This document shows, in pieces, positions 9,401 to 17,967 of a stretch of DNA of 64,000 bases. The notes under the pieces were generated by a model. That model was not told where the DNA came from. It worked only from the letters and a program-made list of their open reading frames with translations, and did no database searches. Position 1 is the first letter of the stretch. The number at the start of each line of letters is the position of its first letter. The translations under genes and the position numbers were made by a program. The DNA lies in NCBI GenBank assembly GCA_023411215.1, contig JAEYOY010000070.1, forward strand, positions 215,171-279,170, given 5' to 3'. The stretch comes from Bacillota bacterium (GTDB lineage Bacteria > Bacillota > Clostridia > Lachnospirales > Lachnospiraceae).

Positions 9401-9962
9401 AATCCCATGCTTCAATCTTCTGAATCTCGTGGGAAGTTCTAAATCCATCAAAGAAATGTACAAAAGGTACTTTACCTTTGATTGCCGCTAAATGAGCAAC
9501 AGCACCTAGGTCCATAACTTCCTGAGGATTACTGCTAGCCAGAAAAGCAAAGCCTGTCTGACGGCATGCATAAATATCGGAGTGATCTCCGAAGATGGAT
9601 AAAGCATGGCTTGCTACTGCACGAGCAGATACATTGATAACGCCCGGAAGTAATTCACCTGCAATCTTATACATATTGGGGATCATTAATAATAAACCTT
9701 GTGATGCTGTGAATGTTGTGGTAAGTGCACCAGCTGCCAAAGAACCGTGTACTGTTCCAGCTGCTCCAGCTTCAGACTGCATCTCAACTACCTTTACCTC
9801 TTGTCCGAAAATGTTCTTTCTGCCTTCAGCTGACCATTTATCAGTTACCTCAGCCATTACGGAGCTCGGTGTAATAGGATAGATTGCAGCAACATCGGTA
9901 AACGCATATGACACATGTGCCGCAGCGGTATTACCATCCATTGTTTTCATTTTCCTTGCCAT
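6420..9962 (-). CDS. nifJ: Pyruvate:ferredoxin (flavodoxin) oxidoreductase, single chain
   Basis: 1180 residues, the usual length of homodimeric PFOR. It oxidises pyruvate and CoA to acetyl-CoA and CO2, passing electrons to ferredoxin, the central step of clostridial fermentation. Seen in order: N-terminal pyruvate/TPP domain (AHVSYAFTDVAAIYPITPSS), a CoA-binding middle, a two-cluster ferredoxin domain (NCIQCNFCSYVCP and CMGCGSCANVCPG, about residues 690-760), then the TPP domain with the proximal cluster cysteines (SGACAGCGETPY and ATGCSSIWGG) and the TPP-binding GDGWAYDIGFGGLDHV ... SNTGGQ. Start ATG has AAGGAGG, spacing 7. Codon use is strongly biased (GCT, GTT, AAC), as expected of a highly expressed gene. 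A structured leader lies upstream (10012-10215). Ferredoxin made here can feed the NfnAB pair nearby. Confidence 0.97.
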   Translation of the reverse strand: MARKMKTMDGNTAAAHVSYAFTDVAAIYPITPSSVMAEVTDKWSAEGRKNIFGQEVKVVEMQSEAGAAGTVHGSLAAGALTTTFTASQGLLLMIPNMYKIAGELLPGVINVSARAVASHALSIFGDHSDIYACRQTGFAFLASSNPQEVMDLGAVAHLAAIKGKVPFVHFFDGFRTSHEIQKIEAWDYEDLKDMADMDAIDAYRRNALNPEHPVLRGSAQNPDVFFQAREACNTYYDAVPGIVEEYMGKVNAKLGTDYKLFNYYGAADAEHIIVSMGSVNDTIEETIDYLNANGAKVGVVKVRLYRPFSAKRLIEAIPATVKKITVLDRTKEPGSLGEPLYLDVVAALKDSQFSNTPIYNGRYGLGSKNTTPAQIIAVYKNTAKKTFTIGIKDDVTNLSLDATENPNTTPEGTISCKFWGLGADGTVGANKNSIKIIGDHTNMYAQAYFDYDSKKSGGVTMSHLRFGKKPIKSTYLITEADFVACHNPSYVRKYNMVQELKDGGTFLLNCGWDMEELEQHLPGQVKRFIAEHNIKFYTIDGISIGKEIGLGGRINTILQAAFFKLANIIPVEEAVKYMKDAATASYSKKGEAIVAMNHAAIDRGLTGLKEIKVPESWKNAQDEAIIHKVSGDRSEVVDFVNNILAPVNAQQGNDLPVSAFANAVDGTLPQGSSAFEKRGIAVDVPEWNPENCIQCNFCSYVCPHAVIRPVAMNAEDAAKAPEGMKKVAMTGLAGYEFAMTVSSLDCMGCGSCANVCPGKKGAKALVMKPLETQLEQQKVFEYGLTLDVKPEVAEKFKDVTVKGSQFNQPLLEFSGACAGCGETPYAKLVTQLFGDRMFISNATGCSSIWGGSYPSTPYTVNKEGHGPAWANSLFEDNAEYGYGMYLAQQALRERVKEKVEALAESSDKEEIKTAAERYLASYNNGRENAGATRALVRVLEACSCAEGKDILKDKEFLSKKSQWIFGGDGWAYDIGFGGLDHVIASGQDVNILVFDTEIYSNTGGQSSKATPTGAIAQFAAAGKEVKKKDLAAIAMSYGYVYVAQIAMGADYNQTMKALVEAESYNGPSIVIAYAPCINHGIKGGMGVSQTEEKNAVAAGYWNMFRFDPRVAEEGKNPFQLDSKAPSASYQDFIRNEVRYSSLIRQNPERAEQLFANAEKSALAKYDHLVKLSKLYEVDAE

Positions 9963-10011
9963 TGAAATGTCCTCCTTAAATTTTTAACCTGGTTCCTGTG
10001 ATTAAGTATCA

Positions 10012-10215
10012 CACGCACAAAAAGAATATTGGTAAAAATTTATTAAAGTGCAATGATTAGTATTTAATATTAGTGTCAAAATCATCTTCGGTGCTTTCCG
10101 AATATCATATTGCTATTTAAATCAAGTTCACATAGTAAAAATGATAGCTGTAAATGTATATCGCATATTTTGACACAATATTATATAATATGCACTAATA
10201 TTCCTCTTGTGCGTG
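10012..10215 (-). promoter_or_regulatory. Long-range structured leader of the PFOR gene
   Basis: On the minus strand, the first 19 nt (CACGCACAAGAGGAATATT, 10215-10197) pair over their whole length with the last 19 nt (AATATTCTTTTTGTGCGTG, 10030-10012), with two G-U pairs. Inside, AGTGCA pairs with TGCACT and AATATTGTGTCAAAAT with ATTTTGACACTAATATT, then a small hairpin TTCGG-N6-CCGAA. The element starts 250 nt before the PFOR ATG. The G-U pairs fit RNA made from the minus strand; the other strand would give A-C mismatches. A riboswitch-like or mRNA-stability leader is possible, as is a MITE insertion. Identity unknown. Confidence 0.5.
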
Positions 10216-10485
10216 GGGTACTCATACCACGAATCGAACCAAATTGATAGAATCTATATATGTTTTTATTCGTCAATTCATAATTATAACACATTATAAA
10301 AAATATTGAAACAAAAAAAATATATAATCCTATAAATTTCTTTGGAAAAATTAATCGCTATCTCTCATCGTATTTTATTATTTGAAATTATAATGCATCT
10401 TTCTACATAATCTTAATAATCAAATAGGAATTTCTAATCACAGCGGCAATATCGGCTTAATCATGGGTACGCAATATGTGGCTGG
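10216..10485. other. AT-rich intergenic region upstream of the PFOR leader
   Basis: No gene seen. A possible minus-strand promoter is TTGACG (10276-10271) with a weak TTCTAT 18 nt on, which would start the PFOR leader. A small hairpin CGTGG/CCACG lies at about 10212-10231. The remainder is AT-rich and featureless to the eye. Confidence 0.3.
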
Positions 10486-10526
10486 CAAAATGCAGGAGAT
10501 AAGAGGCTATCTGCCTATCTCCTGCA
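10486..10526 (-). terminator. Intrinsic terminator after the chitinase locus
   Basis: TGCAGGAGATA (10491-10501) pairs with TATCTCCTGCA (10516-10526); a TTTT run follows on the minus strand (10490-10486). It lies 30 nt after the chitinase stop. Confidence 0.85.
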
Positions 10527-10555
10527 TCTGAAATTACCACTAGATTCTTACCTAT

Positions 10556-12157
10556 TTATTCTTGTAATCCGTTATACAATGCTCTAAGCAATACTGCATC
10601 GGGATCCTGGCTCAGTTCCCAGATCATTGCTCCACCCAAACCTTTGTCAGCAATGAAGGACGCCTTCTGTATCATAGCTTCCTCATCATCATAGGATATA
10701 AAATTAGTGCCGTTAAATAACCACGGTACCTTGGACTCGCTATGGAAATATCGGATATAACCGGGAGCATTCACATAATTAGCTGCAATATTAGCATAGC
10801 TTATGGAAGCTGCTCCAGAGTAAGTCTGATATAGGCCGTTGTTCGAATTGATAACCGCCTTATAGATATAGCCATAAAAAGGAACTCCCATGATCAGCTT
10901 TTCTGCGGGAAAGCCTGTCTGCAACCATGCATTAATAGATTGATGCACACTTTCTTTATATTGAGGTGACAGATCCGAATTATTAAAAAGCGGCGCATTC
11001 AAATCGGTATATGGGTCCCATGAGCCATGAAGATCGTAAGTCATAATGTTAGCATAATCCACGTATTGCGCCAGCTTTACTGCTTCAATGTTATTCAAGT
11101 ACCATGTACCGGAAGCCCCTGCAAAGCTAAGAATATATTCTTTACCATCGATCACACCTCTGGTATCTAGCTTCTCTCTGAGTTTTTGCATCAAAAGCGT
11201 AAAATTATACTTATCCTCCGGTCCACGGGTATTGGTTGATAGTCCTCCACTCACCGGATATTCCCAATCAATATCGACACCATCCAAGCCATATTTTACA
11301 ATAAAATCAACACAGCTATCAGCAAATGCTGTTCTTGATGCCTCTGTTAAAGCGGCATCGGAGAATCTGGCAGACCAGGACCAGCCACCTACTGCTATCA
11401 GAATCTTCAGATCAGGATTAGACTGTTTTAGTGCGGACAGCTTAGACAGATTCGATGGGTCTACATCAGGATAACCTAACGTTATCTTATAATCGCTGCT
11501 TATATTGGCAAAGGCATAATTAATATGAGTCAACTTACTTACCTCAATCTTATCCGGTGTGAATCCCGAATAGGCTGCCCATGCTGCATAATAACCTATT
11601 ACCTTCTGTGCAGGGGCACCCTGCGTTGGAGTAGCTGTCGGAGTAGGAGTTGCTGTCGGCTATGGAGTTGCTGTCGGCGTTGGTGTTGCTGTCAGCGTTG
11701 GAGTTGCTGTCGGCGTTGGGGTTGCTGTCGGCGTTGGGGTTGCTGTCGGCAATGGAGCCGGGGTTGAAGTATTTGTTGTAATCACTGCTATATTGCTTTT
11801 TTTGGATCTATTCCCCGCAGCATCCCTCGCTTTGATATAGAAGGAATATTTTGAAGCTGGAGATAAACCGATTACCTGATAGGACAAAGATGCTGTAGTG
11901 CCTACCAAAGTATTATTTCTATATATTTCATAATGTGTAACTGCTACGTTATCTGTAGAAGCATTCCAAGACAAACGGGCTGAAGTATCAGTAACAGATG
12001 ATTGAACCAAATTCAGAGGTGCTGTGGGTGGTGTTTTGTCCATTTTTTTTGGTTTCGCATAGGCAACCGATCCATACATCGAGTTAATCAATAATATCAT
12101 AACTAATAAGATCCCTAACCACTTTCTCGCCCACGTATAATTCCTGTTTTTTTCCAT
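10556..12157 (-). pseudogene. Secreted GH18 chitinase, interrupted by an in-frame TAG
   Basis: One continuous reading frame of 534 codons broken only by a TAG at 11662-11660. Before it (165 codons, 12157-11663): signal peptide (LGILLVMILLINSMYGSVAYA), a fibronectin type III domain (about 40-130), then a Thr/Pro/Ala linker made of ATPTPT repeats. After it, still in frame, the linker ends and a GH18 domain follows: first strand VIGYYAAWAAYSGF, then catalytic DGVDIDWEYP, and a C-terminal GGAMIWELSQDP. GH18 enzymes cut chitin or related GlcNAc polymers. The stop replaces a Thr codon of the repeat. The downstream part alone (ATG at 11533) would lack both the signal peptide and the first barrel strand, so it is unlikely to work alone. 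Start has AAGGAG. Could be a recent nonsense mutation, an error in a repeat, or read-through. Confidence 0.85.
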
Positions 12158-12343
12158 CGATTGCTCTCCTTATTATGTATTGTCTACAAGCATATAATTC
12201 ATCAAATTCTACATAGCATCCATTTATTCAAGAATTTAACTGCTAAGAATGAAAATGTCTTTTTTGATGATATAATGCTACCAGTTTTGTCGTATTATGT
12301 CAATTCTGCACACCTAGGGAAACGATGGAAGTCCTTCCTTTGT

Positions 12344-13303
12344 TTAGCATTCCAACACGGTCAATCCCTTCCCTCTGGAGTAGTAATAGACGCGGTCGGA
12401 CAACACCTCTTCTCGAGCTACCTGAGTAACATTAATCTCACGTACCATTTCTGAATATTCTTTGCTATTCTTATTATCGTTGGTTGGGACAAGAATCAAC
12501 TCATGGATACTGCTTGGAAAGATATAGAAATCAGACTGAAAATCTTCAGAAAGTTTATTCATGACATCCGGGTACAAAAGACAGGAAGCACCATTGATGC
12601 CCTTTTGATTGGTAAGAATATACATTTTATTTTTCTGCTCTGCAGTATCTAGGATAAATGGGTTTACCACCTCTTGCATCTCATCCTCCTGACCGGCTAA
12701 TTCCTCCAATAGCAGGGAACGTATTACCTCTTCCATACTACGAAGTATCTCAGGAAAAAGCCGCTTTGTATTCTCGGCAGCTAGCTCATGAAGTTCCTTA
12801 AGATGCGCTTTCCATTGCTTCATATGCTCATTCGTAATACGAATGGTGCCAATACCCTCTTCATCCTCTCGTACCAGGCAATGATAAGTAATGGCTAGGT
12901 CAAGGTATCTGATATGAGGGATTCTCTCCAACAGCTTCTGATTTCGATCATAATTGACTAACCGATAGATAATAAAAGGCTTCATTTGCTCATAAGCGTA
13001 TGTAAAGGATTTATCTACAATAGGAACCGTACAATTTTGATAAATATTGCATAGTCTCTGAACCAGCTCACTTATCTTAATTCCTTCTTGATATGCCTCA
13101 TAATAAGGCTGTAGATATATGTTTGGAGAGAAGCTTTTACCTTCCTTTAGTAGAACCAGACTATCCAACTCCAATGAGTTATTCTTCATAACTTTATAGA
13201 CTCTGACAGTATAATCTCTACCCATTCTTTGCGTTACCCCTGATAATAACAGACTCACAAAATAGTCATAATCTGCTGTTGTCTCTCTTATAACCTGAAC
13301 CAT
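12344..13303 (-). CDS. DUF5688 family protein
   Basis: 319 residues, cytoplasmic by composition. It resembles DUF5688 proteins, which are common in Lachnospiraceae and often occur in many copies per genome: N-terminal YDYFVSLLLSGVTQRMGRDY, then LKEGKSFSPNIYLQPYYEAY, a long middle, and a C-terminal segment with SSIHELILVPTN and VLSDRVYYYSRG. No catalytic motif is visible and no function is known. The start ATG at 13303 follows AAAGGAGG, spacing 8. It stands between the chitinase and a 340-bp gap on the same strand and shows no clear operon partner. Confidence 0.8.
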   Translation of the reverse strand: MVQVIRETTADYDYFVSLLLSGVTQRMGRDYTVRVYKVMKNNSLELDSLVLLKEGKSFSPNIYLQPYYEAYQEGIKISELVQRLCNIYQNCTVPIVDKSFTYAYEQMKPFIIYRLVNYDRNQKLLERIPHIRYLDLAITYHCLVREDEEGIGTIRITNEHMKQWKAHLKELHELAAENTKRLFPEILRSMEEVIRSLLLEELAGQEDEMQEVVNPFILDTAEQKNKMYILTNQKGINGASCLLYPDVMNKLSEDFQSDFYIFPSSIHELILVPTNDNKNSKEYSEMVREINVTQVAREEVLSDRVYYYSRGKGLTVLEC

Positions 13304-13642
13304 GAAAAAACCTCCTTTAATATTTATTATAAGAACAAGCAGACCTATCCTGCCTATTCATGTTATCTATTGTATTATGGACAGTTCTTATCAAACAGAA
13401 GGTTTGATTAGGTTGTCAAAAAATCCTCAACTATATTGTCTTGGATGATATATACTATCAATGTCTATACAGATAGTATCGTAATATTGGATTAAATGCA
13501 GGAATTCACAGATATAAAATACGGAACAAAAGAGATGATACCAATTGCAGAAAATTTAGATATGATTATTGTAGCAAACATTAGTATAAATGGCAACAAA
13601 AGAGATACCATATTTTTACATGAATTTTTTTAAGATTTTTGT
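13304..13642. other. Intergenic stretch with a 45-codon open frame of doubtful status
   Basis: On the plus strand, 13496-13633 reads as a 45-residue frame (MQEFTDIKYGTKEMIPIAEN ...), without a ribosome binding site (only GGATTAA upstream) and ending in a T-run. It could be a remnant. No other gene is visible. The region upstream of the DUF5688 start holds its promoter, which I cannot place exactly. Confidence 0.25.
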
Positions 13643-14479
13643 CTATTTTGACCCTTCCTTCTGCTTACAGATATAAGAAACACTAAGCGCAATCAGAACC
13701 TGGGAGGGTGCATAGAAGGTCCACATCAGTATGGAAGAATAAGAATAAATAACCTTGTAGATTTCTTCCGGCAGCTTAATAAAACCAGACAGATTGAATA
13801 GACCGACATTAATATCACACAAAAGGAATAGCAGCATTCCTACTGCATACAATAAATTGCTTCTCTTCCTGTAATCTTTCACAGCCAAACGGACTGCAGC
13901 TATGGTATTGAATATAATACTGACAAAATAAAAGACGGATGCAATTAAGAGACTGTCCAAACGAACGCCGGCAAGAATCAGGATTAGGTACACCATCGCC
14001 GCCACCCCCACCTGAATTGTTATCCGCTTTACATACAATAAAATCTTTTCCGTCTTATCTGTCCTTTCATAGTGAAGTAAGATCAGACGTAAACTATAGA
14101 GCTGTTGAACCAATATGAAAAATAAAACACCGTAGAAATAGTAATCCAGAATTAAGATAAATAAGTCAGAGATCAAGGTAAAGAATAAACCCATCTGCAG
14201 GAACAGTACATCAGCATATTGAGGATCTCTTCGTTTGTTTTTCAAGCTCTGTCCGGCAGCGGATTGCTGAGCATTAGCTGCACAAAAAAATATGCTTTTG
14301 TATGCGCCTCCGACAAGAAGCGCATAGCAAAAGCATAATATAATGATAATGTATTTGATACATACAGAAAGCCCAATACATCCATCGGTAAGATCCAGAG
14401 TCAAGAAAGCCACGTATAGAAATGCTTGTAGCAGAACAAATATCAATTCAAAGCAGTTCTTTTTAGCGTAACCTTTCAC
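13643..14479 (-). CDS. Polytopic membrane protein, possibly YhhN/TMEM86-like
   Basis: 278 residues with about eight hydrophobic segments spread over the length. Starts at GTG (14479) with AAGGAG 6 nt before it. Two segments end in acidic residues (MGLFFTLISDLFILILDYYF and GMLLFLLCDINVGLFNL), a layout reminiscent of YhhN/TMEM86 lysoplasmalogenases, which have membrane-buried Asp residues. The match is weak and the function is not claimed. It lies on the same strand downstream of the GGDEF-EAL gene? No: that gene lies at lower coordinates and is transcribed after it, across a 146-bp gap with its own hairpin, so they need not be co-transcribed. Confidence 0.55.
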   Translation of the reverse strand: MKGYAKKNCFELIFVLLQAFLYVAFLTLDLTDGCIGLSVCIKYIIIILCFCYALLVGGAYKSIFFCAANAQQSAAGQSLKNKRRDPQYADVLFLQMGLFFTLISDLFILILDYYFYGVLFFILVQQLYSLRLILLHYERTDKTEKILLYVKRITIQVGVAAMVYLILILAGVRLDSLLIASVFYFVSIIFNTIAAVRLAVKDYRKRSNLLYAVGMLLFLLCDINVGLFNLSGFIKLPEEIYKVIYSYSSILMWTFYAPSQVLIALSVSYICKQKEGSK

Positions 14480-14550
14480 AGTCTTCTCCTTGTATATCTA
14501 AATTAGATGCATACTAATATTACATATCGCTTAAGTAACACAAATTTGCC

Positions 14551-14578
14551 GATTGAAAAATCCATGAATTTTCAATCG
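14551..14578. repeat. Small inverted repeat upstream of the GGDEF-EAL gene side
   Basis: GATTGAAAA-tccatgaa-TTTTCAATC, a 9-bp perfect stem between two genes of the same strand. It may be a terminator for the GGDEF-EAL mRNA or the second half of a double hairpin with 14596-14627. Confidence 0.4.
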
Positions 14579-14595
14579 AATTTAGCATGTCTGCC

Positions 14596-14627
14596 AGTGT
14601 GAATTATGATTATCAATAATTCACACT
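14596..14627 (-). terminator. Hairpin overlapping the GGDEF-EAL stop codon
   Basis: AGTGTGAATTA (14596-14606) pairs perfectly with TAATTCACACT (14617-14627), 11 bp with a 10-nt loop. It overlaps the TAG stop (14628-14626). There is no T-run, so it may protect the mRNA end rather than terminate. Confidence 0.45.
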
Positions 14628-16164
14628 ATTCCTTTTTCTTTAAGAACTGGATAGCCATATCCTTAGGAATCGGCTTACTGTACAGAAAGCCCTGTGCTTT
14701 ATCACAATTCGATTCCTTCAAAAATTCTTCCTGATCAAAGCTCTCAACACCTTCAGCAATAACCAGCAAATCCAGATTTCTAGCTAATGTAATAATTGTC
14801 TGTATTATTTTCTGATCACTGCGATCCTCCATTACCGTGTTTAGGAAACTTTTATCAATCTTAAGATTACTAACCGGTAATCTTTTCAGATAACTCATCG
14901 AAGAATAGCCTGTTCCGAAATCATCCAGTGAGAAATTTACACCAATCTTTCGAAGTTCTTGAATAGTTTCTATGGTGTACTCGATATCGTCCAGCGCGAC
15001 ACTCTCCGTAATCTCTAACTCCAGACTATTCGGATTAACTCCTGTCTCCTCAATAATATCATAAACGATTTTTATAATATCTTTATCCTTGAATTGTCTG
15101 GCTGACAGATTAACAGCCATATTGATGTCCGGATAATCCTGTGACCATTGTTTTAATTGTTGACAGGCTGTCCGTAACACCCATTTGCCAATCGGAATGA
15201 TTAATCCGGTCTCTTCCGCAAGGAAGATAAATTCATCTGGTCCTAACAGTCCTTTTGTCGGATGATTCCAGCGGATTAGGGCTTCAAAACCCACAACCTG
15301 TTTTGTGTCCAAATTCATCTGAGCTTGATAAAAAAGCACAAATTCTTCTCGCTCGATAGCCTTTCGAAGTTCCGATTGAATCTCTATCTTCTCTGTCAGT
15401 TTCACATTGAAGGAATAATCAAAGTAAGCATGTGTATTCTTCCCATTTGCTTTCGCAACATACATTGCCGAATCAACATTCTTGATTAATGCCTGCGAGG
15501 TCTTTCCATCCTTAGGAGCAAAGGCAACTCCAATGCTGACGGTTACAAAATATTCCTTCGTAGACAATACGAAGGGGTAACTGAAAACATTCTTGATTTT
15601 CTTTATCTTTTCCTCATAGGATACGGTTTCCTGCAGATTCTGAGTAAGTACGACAAACTCGTCTCCACCAATTCTGGCAAGATAATCATTTTCATCCATT
15701 GCCTGCTTTAACCGATATGTAACATCAATCAACAGCTCATCACCATAGGAATGCCCGAGAGAATCATTAATATTCTTGAAGTTATCAATATCGATATCCA
15801 TGATTCCAATTGTTTCTTCACTTCTTAAGGTAATCATGATGTTATCAAGCATCTCTGTAAAAGCAGCACGATTCGGTAGCTCCGTAAGATAATCCGTATA
15901 AGCCAGCTTCTTCATACTTTCTTTATTTCTGTTCAGCTCTTCATATTTTACCGTCAAATCATTCAAAGAAGAAAGCACATTGTTATAATTGCTCTCGAGT
16001 TCGGAATTCAGTTCTTTGATCTCTTGGACTTCTTGCTCCGTAAGGCTTTTTGCGCGTTTCACATTCTTTAATCGGATCGCGTATATCACCAGCATTAGAA
16101 TTAATATCCCAATTCCAATCAGTATCGAAACTCCAGCTGATCGATCAATCACAAAATATCCCAT
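14626..16164 (-). CDS. Membrane-anchored GGDEF-EAL c-di-GMP protein
   Basis: 512 residues. One N-terminal membrane segment (VSILIGIGILILMLVIYAI, about 10-28), a coiled coil (about 35-85), GGDEF domain (about 90-245) and EAL domain (about 255-510). The GGDEF motif is intact (ARIGGDEFVVL) with the metal-site IDIDNFKNIND. The EAL motifs are also intact: FEALIRW, NLSARQF, LELEITES, DDFGTGYSS, LKIDKSF, IAEGVE, QGFLYSKP. It could therefore both make and break c-di-GMP. The product-inhibition site RxxD upstream of GGDEF reads DEND, so feedback inhibition is probably absent. Start has GGAGG. It is the first of two EAL proteins in the window. Confidence 0.95.
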   Translation of the reverse strand: MGYFVIDRSAGVSILIGIGILILMLVIYAIRLKNVKRAKSLTEQEVQEIKELNSELESNYNNVLSSLNDLTVKYEELNRNKESMKKLAYTDYLTELPNRAAFTEMLDNIMITLRSEETIGIMDIDIDNFKNINDSLGHSYGDELLIDVTYRLKQAMDENDYLARIGGDEFVVLTQNLQETVSYEEKIKKIKNVFSYPFVLSTKEYFVTVSIGVAFAPKDGKTSQALIKNVDSAMYVAKANGKNTHAYFDYSFNVKLTEKIEIQSELRKAIEREEFVLFYQAQMNLDTKQVVGFEALIRWNHPTKGLLGPDEFIFLAEETGLIIPIGKWVLRTACQQLKQWSQDYPDINMAVNLSARQFKDKDIIKIVYDIIEETGVNPNSLELEITESVALDDIEYTIETIQELRKIGVNFSLDDFGTGYSSMSYLKRLPVSNLKIDKSFLNTVMEDRSDQKIIQTIITLARNLDLLVIAEGVESFDQEEFLKESNCDKAQGFLYSKPIPKDMAIQFLKKKE

Positions 16165-16203
16165 AAGTCCTCCATACGTTTCCCCGCAACGTATTTTCTT
16201 TCG

Positions 16204-17589
16204 TTATTTAGTTTTCAGATACTGATCAATGCCTATCGCTGCTGCTTTACCCGCCCCCATAGCAAGTATAACGGTCGCCGCTCCAGTCACTGCATCTCCA
16301 CCAGCAAACACACCTTCCCTTGATGTTTCACCAGTCTCTTCATCTGCTATAATACACTTATATTTGTTAGTATTCAAGCCTTTTGTTGTAGACGAGATTA
16401 AAGGGTTAGGACTTGTACCTAAGGACATGATTACAGTATCTACCTCTAAGATAAATTCTGAATCCTGTTTTTCTACGGGTTTTCTTCTTCCGCTTTCGTC
16501 TGGCTCACCCAGCTCCATCTCTACACAACGCATACCGCAAACCCAGCCGTTCTCATTCACGAGAATTTCCTTTGGATTGGTTAACAGTTTAAAGATAATA
16601 CCTTCTTCTTTGGCATGATGAACCTCTTCTACTCTGGCAGGAAGCTCTGCTTCGCCTCTACGGTATACGATATATACCTGAGCTCCGAGTCGGAGTGCTG
16701 TTCTTGCCGCATCCATCGCCACATTTCCACCACCTACTACTGCTACTTTAGTTCCTGCAATAATCGGGGTATCATAGCTTTTATCAAATGCCTTCATCAG
16801 GTTGCTCCTGGTAAGGTATTCATTTGCGGAAAAAACACCATTTGCATTCTCACCAGGTATACCCATGAACTTCGGAAGTCCGGCGCCTGAACCGATAAAG
16901 ACTGCTTCAAAGCCTTCCTCATCCATCAACTCATCGATAGTAATTGATTTACCGATCACTACATTCGTCTCTATTTTTACTCCCAGGGCACGAACATTAT
17001 CAATCTCCGTTTTCACTACCGTCTCCTTCGGAAGACGAAATTCAGGGATACCATACACGAGAACGCCACCGGGTTCATGAAGTGCTTCAAAAATGGTTAC
17101 ATCATAACCCATCTTAGCAAGGTCTCCTGCACAAGTAAGACCGGCCGGCCCCGCACCGATGACAGCAACCTTTCTTCCGTTGGTCTCCTTAGGAAGCTCA
17201 GGCTTAATATCATGTTCCCTTGCCCAATCAGCAGCAAAGCGCTCCAGCTTTCCGATGGATACAGGATCTCCCTTAATGCCGCGAATACATCTCTCCTCAC
17301 ACTGTGATTCCTGAGGACATACTCTTCCGCATACTGCAGGTAAAGCAGAATATTTTCCAATTACTTTAAAAGCTTCTTCCGGATTGCCTTCCACCAGTTC
17401 CTTGATAAATGCCGGGATGTCTATATTTACAGGGCACCCAGTGATACATTTCGCATTCTTACATTGTATACAGCGGGATGCTTCTTCCATCGCTTCCTCA
17501 AGATTATATCCATAGCAAACCTCGGTAAAATTGGTAGCTCTAACCCCAGGATCTTGCTCCCTTACCGGTACCTTCTTTAATATGTCCAT
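16204..17589 (-). CDS. nfnB: NADH-dependent ferredoxin:NADP+ oxidoreductase subunit NfnB (GltA-like)
   Basis: 461 residues from the ATG at 17589 (MDILKKVPVREQDP), preceded by GGAGGAATATAGA; the longer reading runs into a repeat and is rejected. Residues 40-101 carry eight cysteines (C40, C43, C48, C52; C87, C91, C97, C101) for two [4Fe-4S] clusters. Then come a FAD dinucleotide fold (VAVIGAGPAGLTCAGDLAKM, about residue 140) and an NADPH fold (VAVVGGGNVAMDAARTALRL). The family is glutamate synthase small subunit/GltD-like. The partner nfnA upstream makes this the electron-bifurcating Nfn complex, which couples reduced ferredoxin and NADH to make NADPH. A lone glutamate synthase small subunit is the alternative, less likely given the neighbour. 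Confidence 0.9.
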   Translation of the reverse strand: MDILKKVPVREQDPGVRATNFTEVCYGYNLEEAMEEASRCIQCKNAKCITGCPVNIDIPAFIKELVEGNPEEAFKVIGKYSALPAVCGRVCPQESQCEERCIRGIKGDPVSIGKLERFAADWAREHDIKPELPKETNGRKVAVIGAGPAGLTCAGDLAKMGYDVTIFEALHEPGGVLVYGIPEFRLPKETVVKTEIDNVRALGVKIETNVVIGKSITIDELMDEEGFEAVFIGSGAGLPKFMGIPGENANGVFSANEYLTRSNLMKAFDKSYDTPIIAGTKVAVVGGGNVAMDAARTALRLGAQVYIVYRRGEAELPARVEEVHHAKEEGIIFKLLTNPKEILVNENGWVCGMRCVEMELGEPDESGRRKPVEKQDSEFILEVDTVIMSLGTSPNPLISSTTKGLNTNKYKCIIADEETGETSREGVFAGGDAVTGAATVILAMGAGKAAAIGIDQYLKTK

Positions 17590-17652
17590 TCTATATTCCT
17601 CCATACACCGTTGCACGGCAATACATGATTTTATCTGTGAATAAAGCAAATA

Positions 17653-17877
17653 GTGTGAAGAAAAAAACATCTTCACAGGGGGCGAACCGCGAAGCTTGCC
17701 CATTGGAGCAATCTCCTTGTCCTTCCATGTTGTAACTGCATCGAAGATGCAGAATGTGGCTTTCGTGTGAAGAAAAAAATATCTTCACACGGGACGAACC
17801 GCGAAGCTTGCCCATTGGAGTAAACTCCTTGTTCTTCCATGTTGTGAACTGCATCAAAGATGCAGAATGTGGCTTTA
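17653..17877. repeat. Tandem direct repeat, two copies of about 112 bp, between nfnA and nfnB
   Basis: Copy 1 is 17653-17764 and copy 2 17765-17877, about 90% identical. Each copy, on the minus strand, holds CTGCATC-TTT-GATGCAG, a GGAG/CTCC hairpin, CCAATGGGCAAGCTTCGCGG, and a long stem CTGTGAAGA/TCTTCACA with a T-rich loop. Transcription of nfnA into nfnB must pass through both copies. No ribosome binding site or protein is apparent. It may regulate nfnB translation or be an inserted repeat family. Confidence 0.8.
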
Positions 17878-17967
17878 GGAATATTTGTGCCTGCATTTTT
17901 AAATGGATATGGAACACACTTGGCACAAATTAATTAAAGGATAAGCATGTTTAGTCAGTGATTTTTA

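Noticed and set aside
10012..10215. Known riboswitch class
   Set aside because: I compared it by eye with glycine, SAM, TPP, cobalamin, c-di-GMP and guanidine cores and found no conserved core sequence.
11640..11770. CRISPR-like or minisatellite array in the chitinase
   Set aside because: It is the coding repeat of the Thr/Pro linker in one frame.
16204..17589. Glutamate synthase small subunit acting with a large GltB
   Set aside because: No large subunit is present and the NfnA-type partner is adjacent, so the Nfn role is preferred.
17591..17926. 111-codon open frame across the tandem repeat upstream of nfnB
   Set aside because: It only translates the two repeat units (GKLRGS twice) and lacks a ribosome binding site; nfnB has a better start at 17589.
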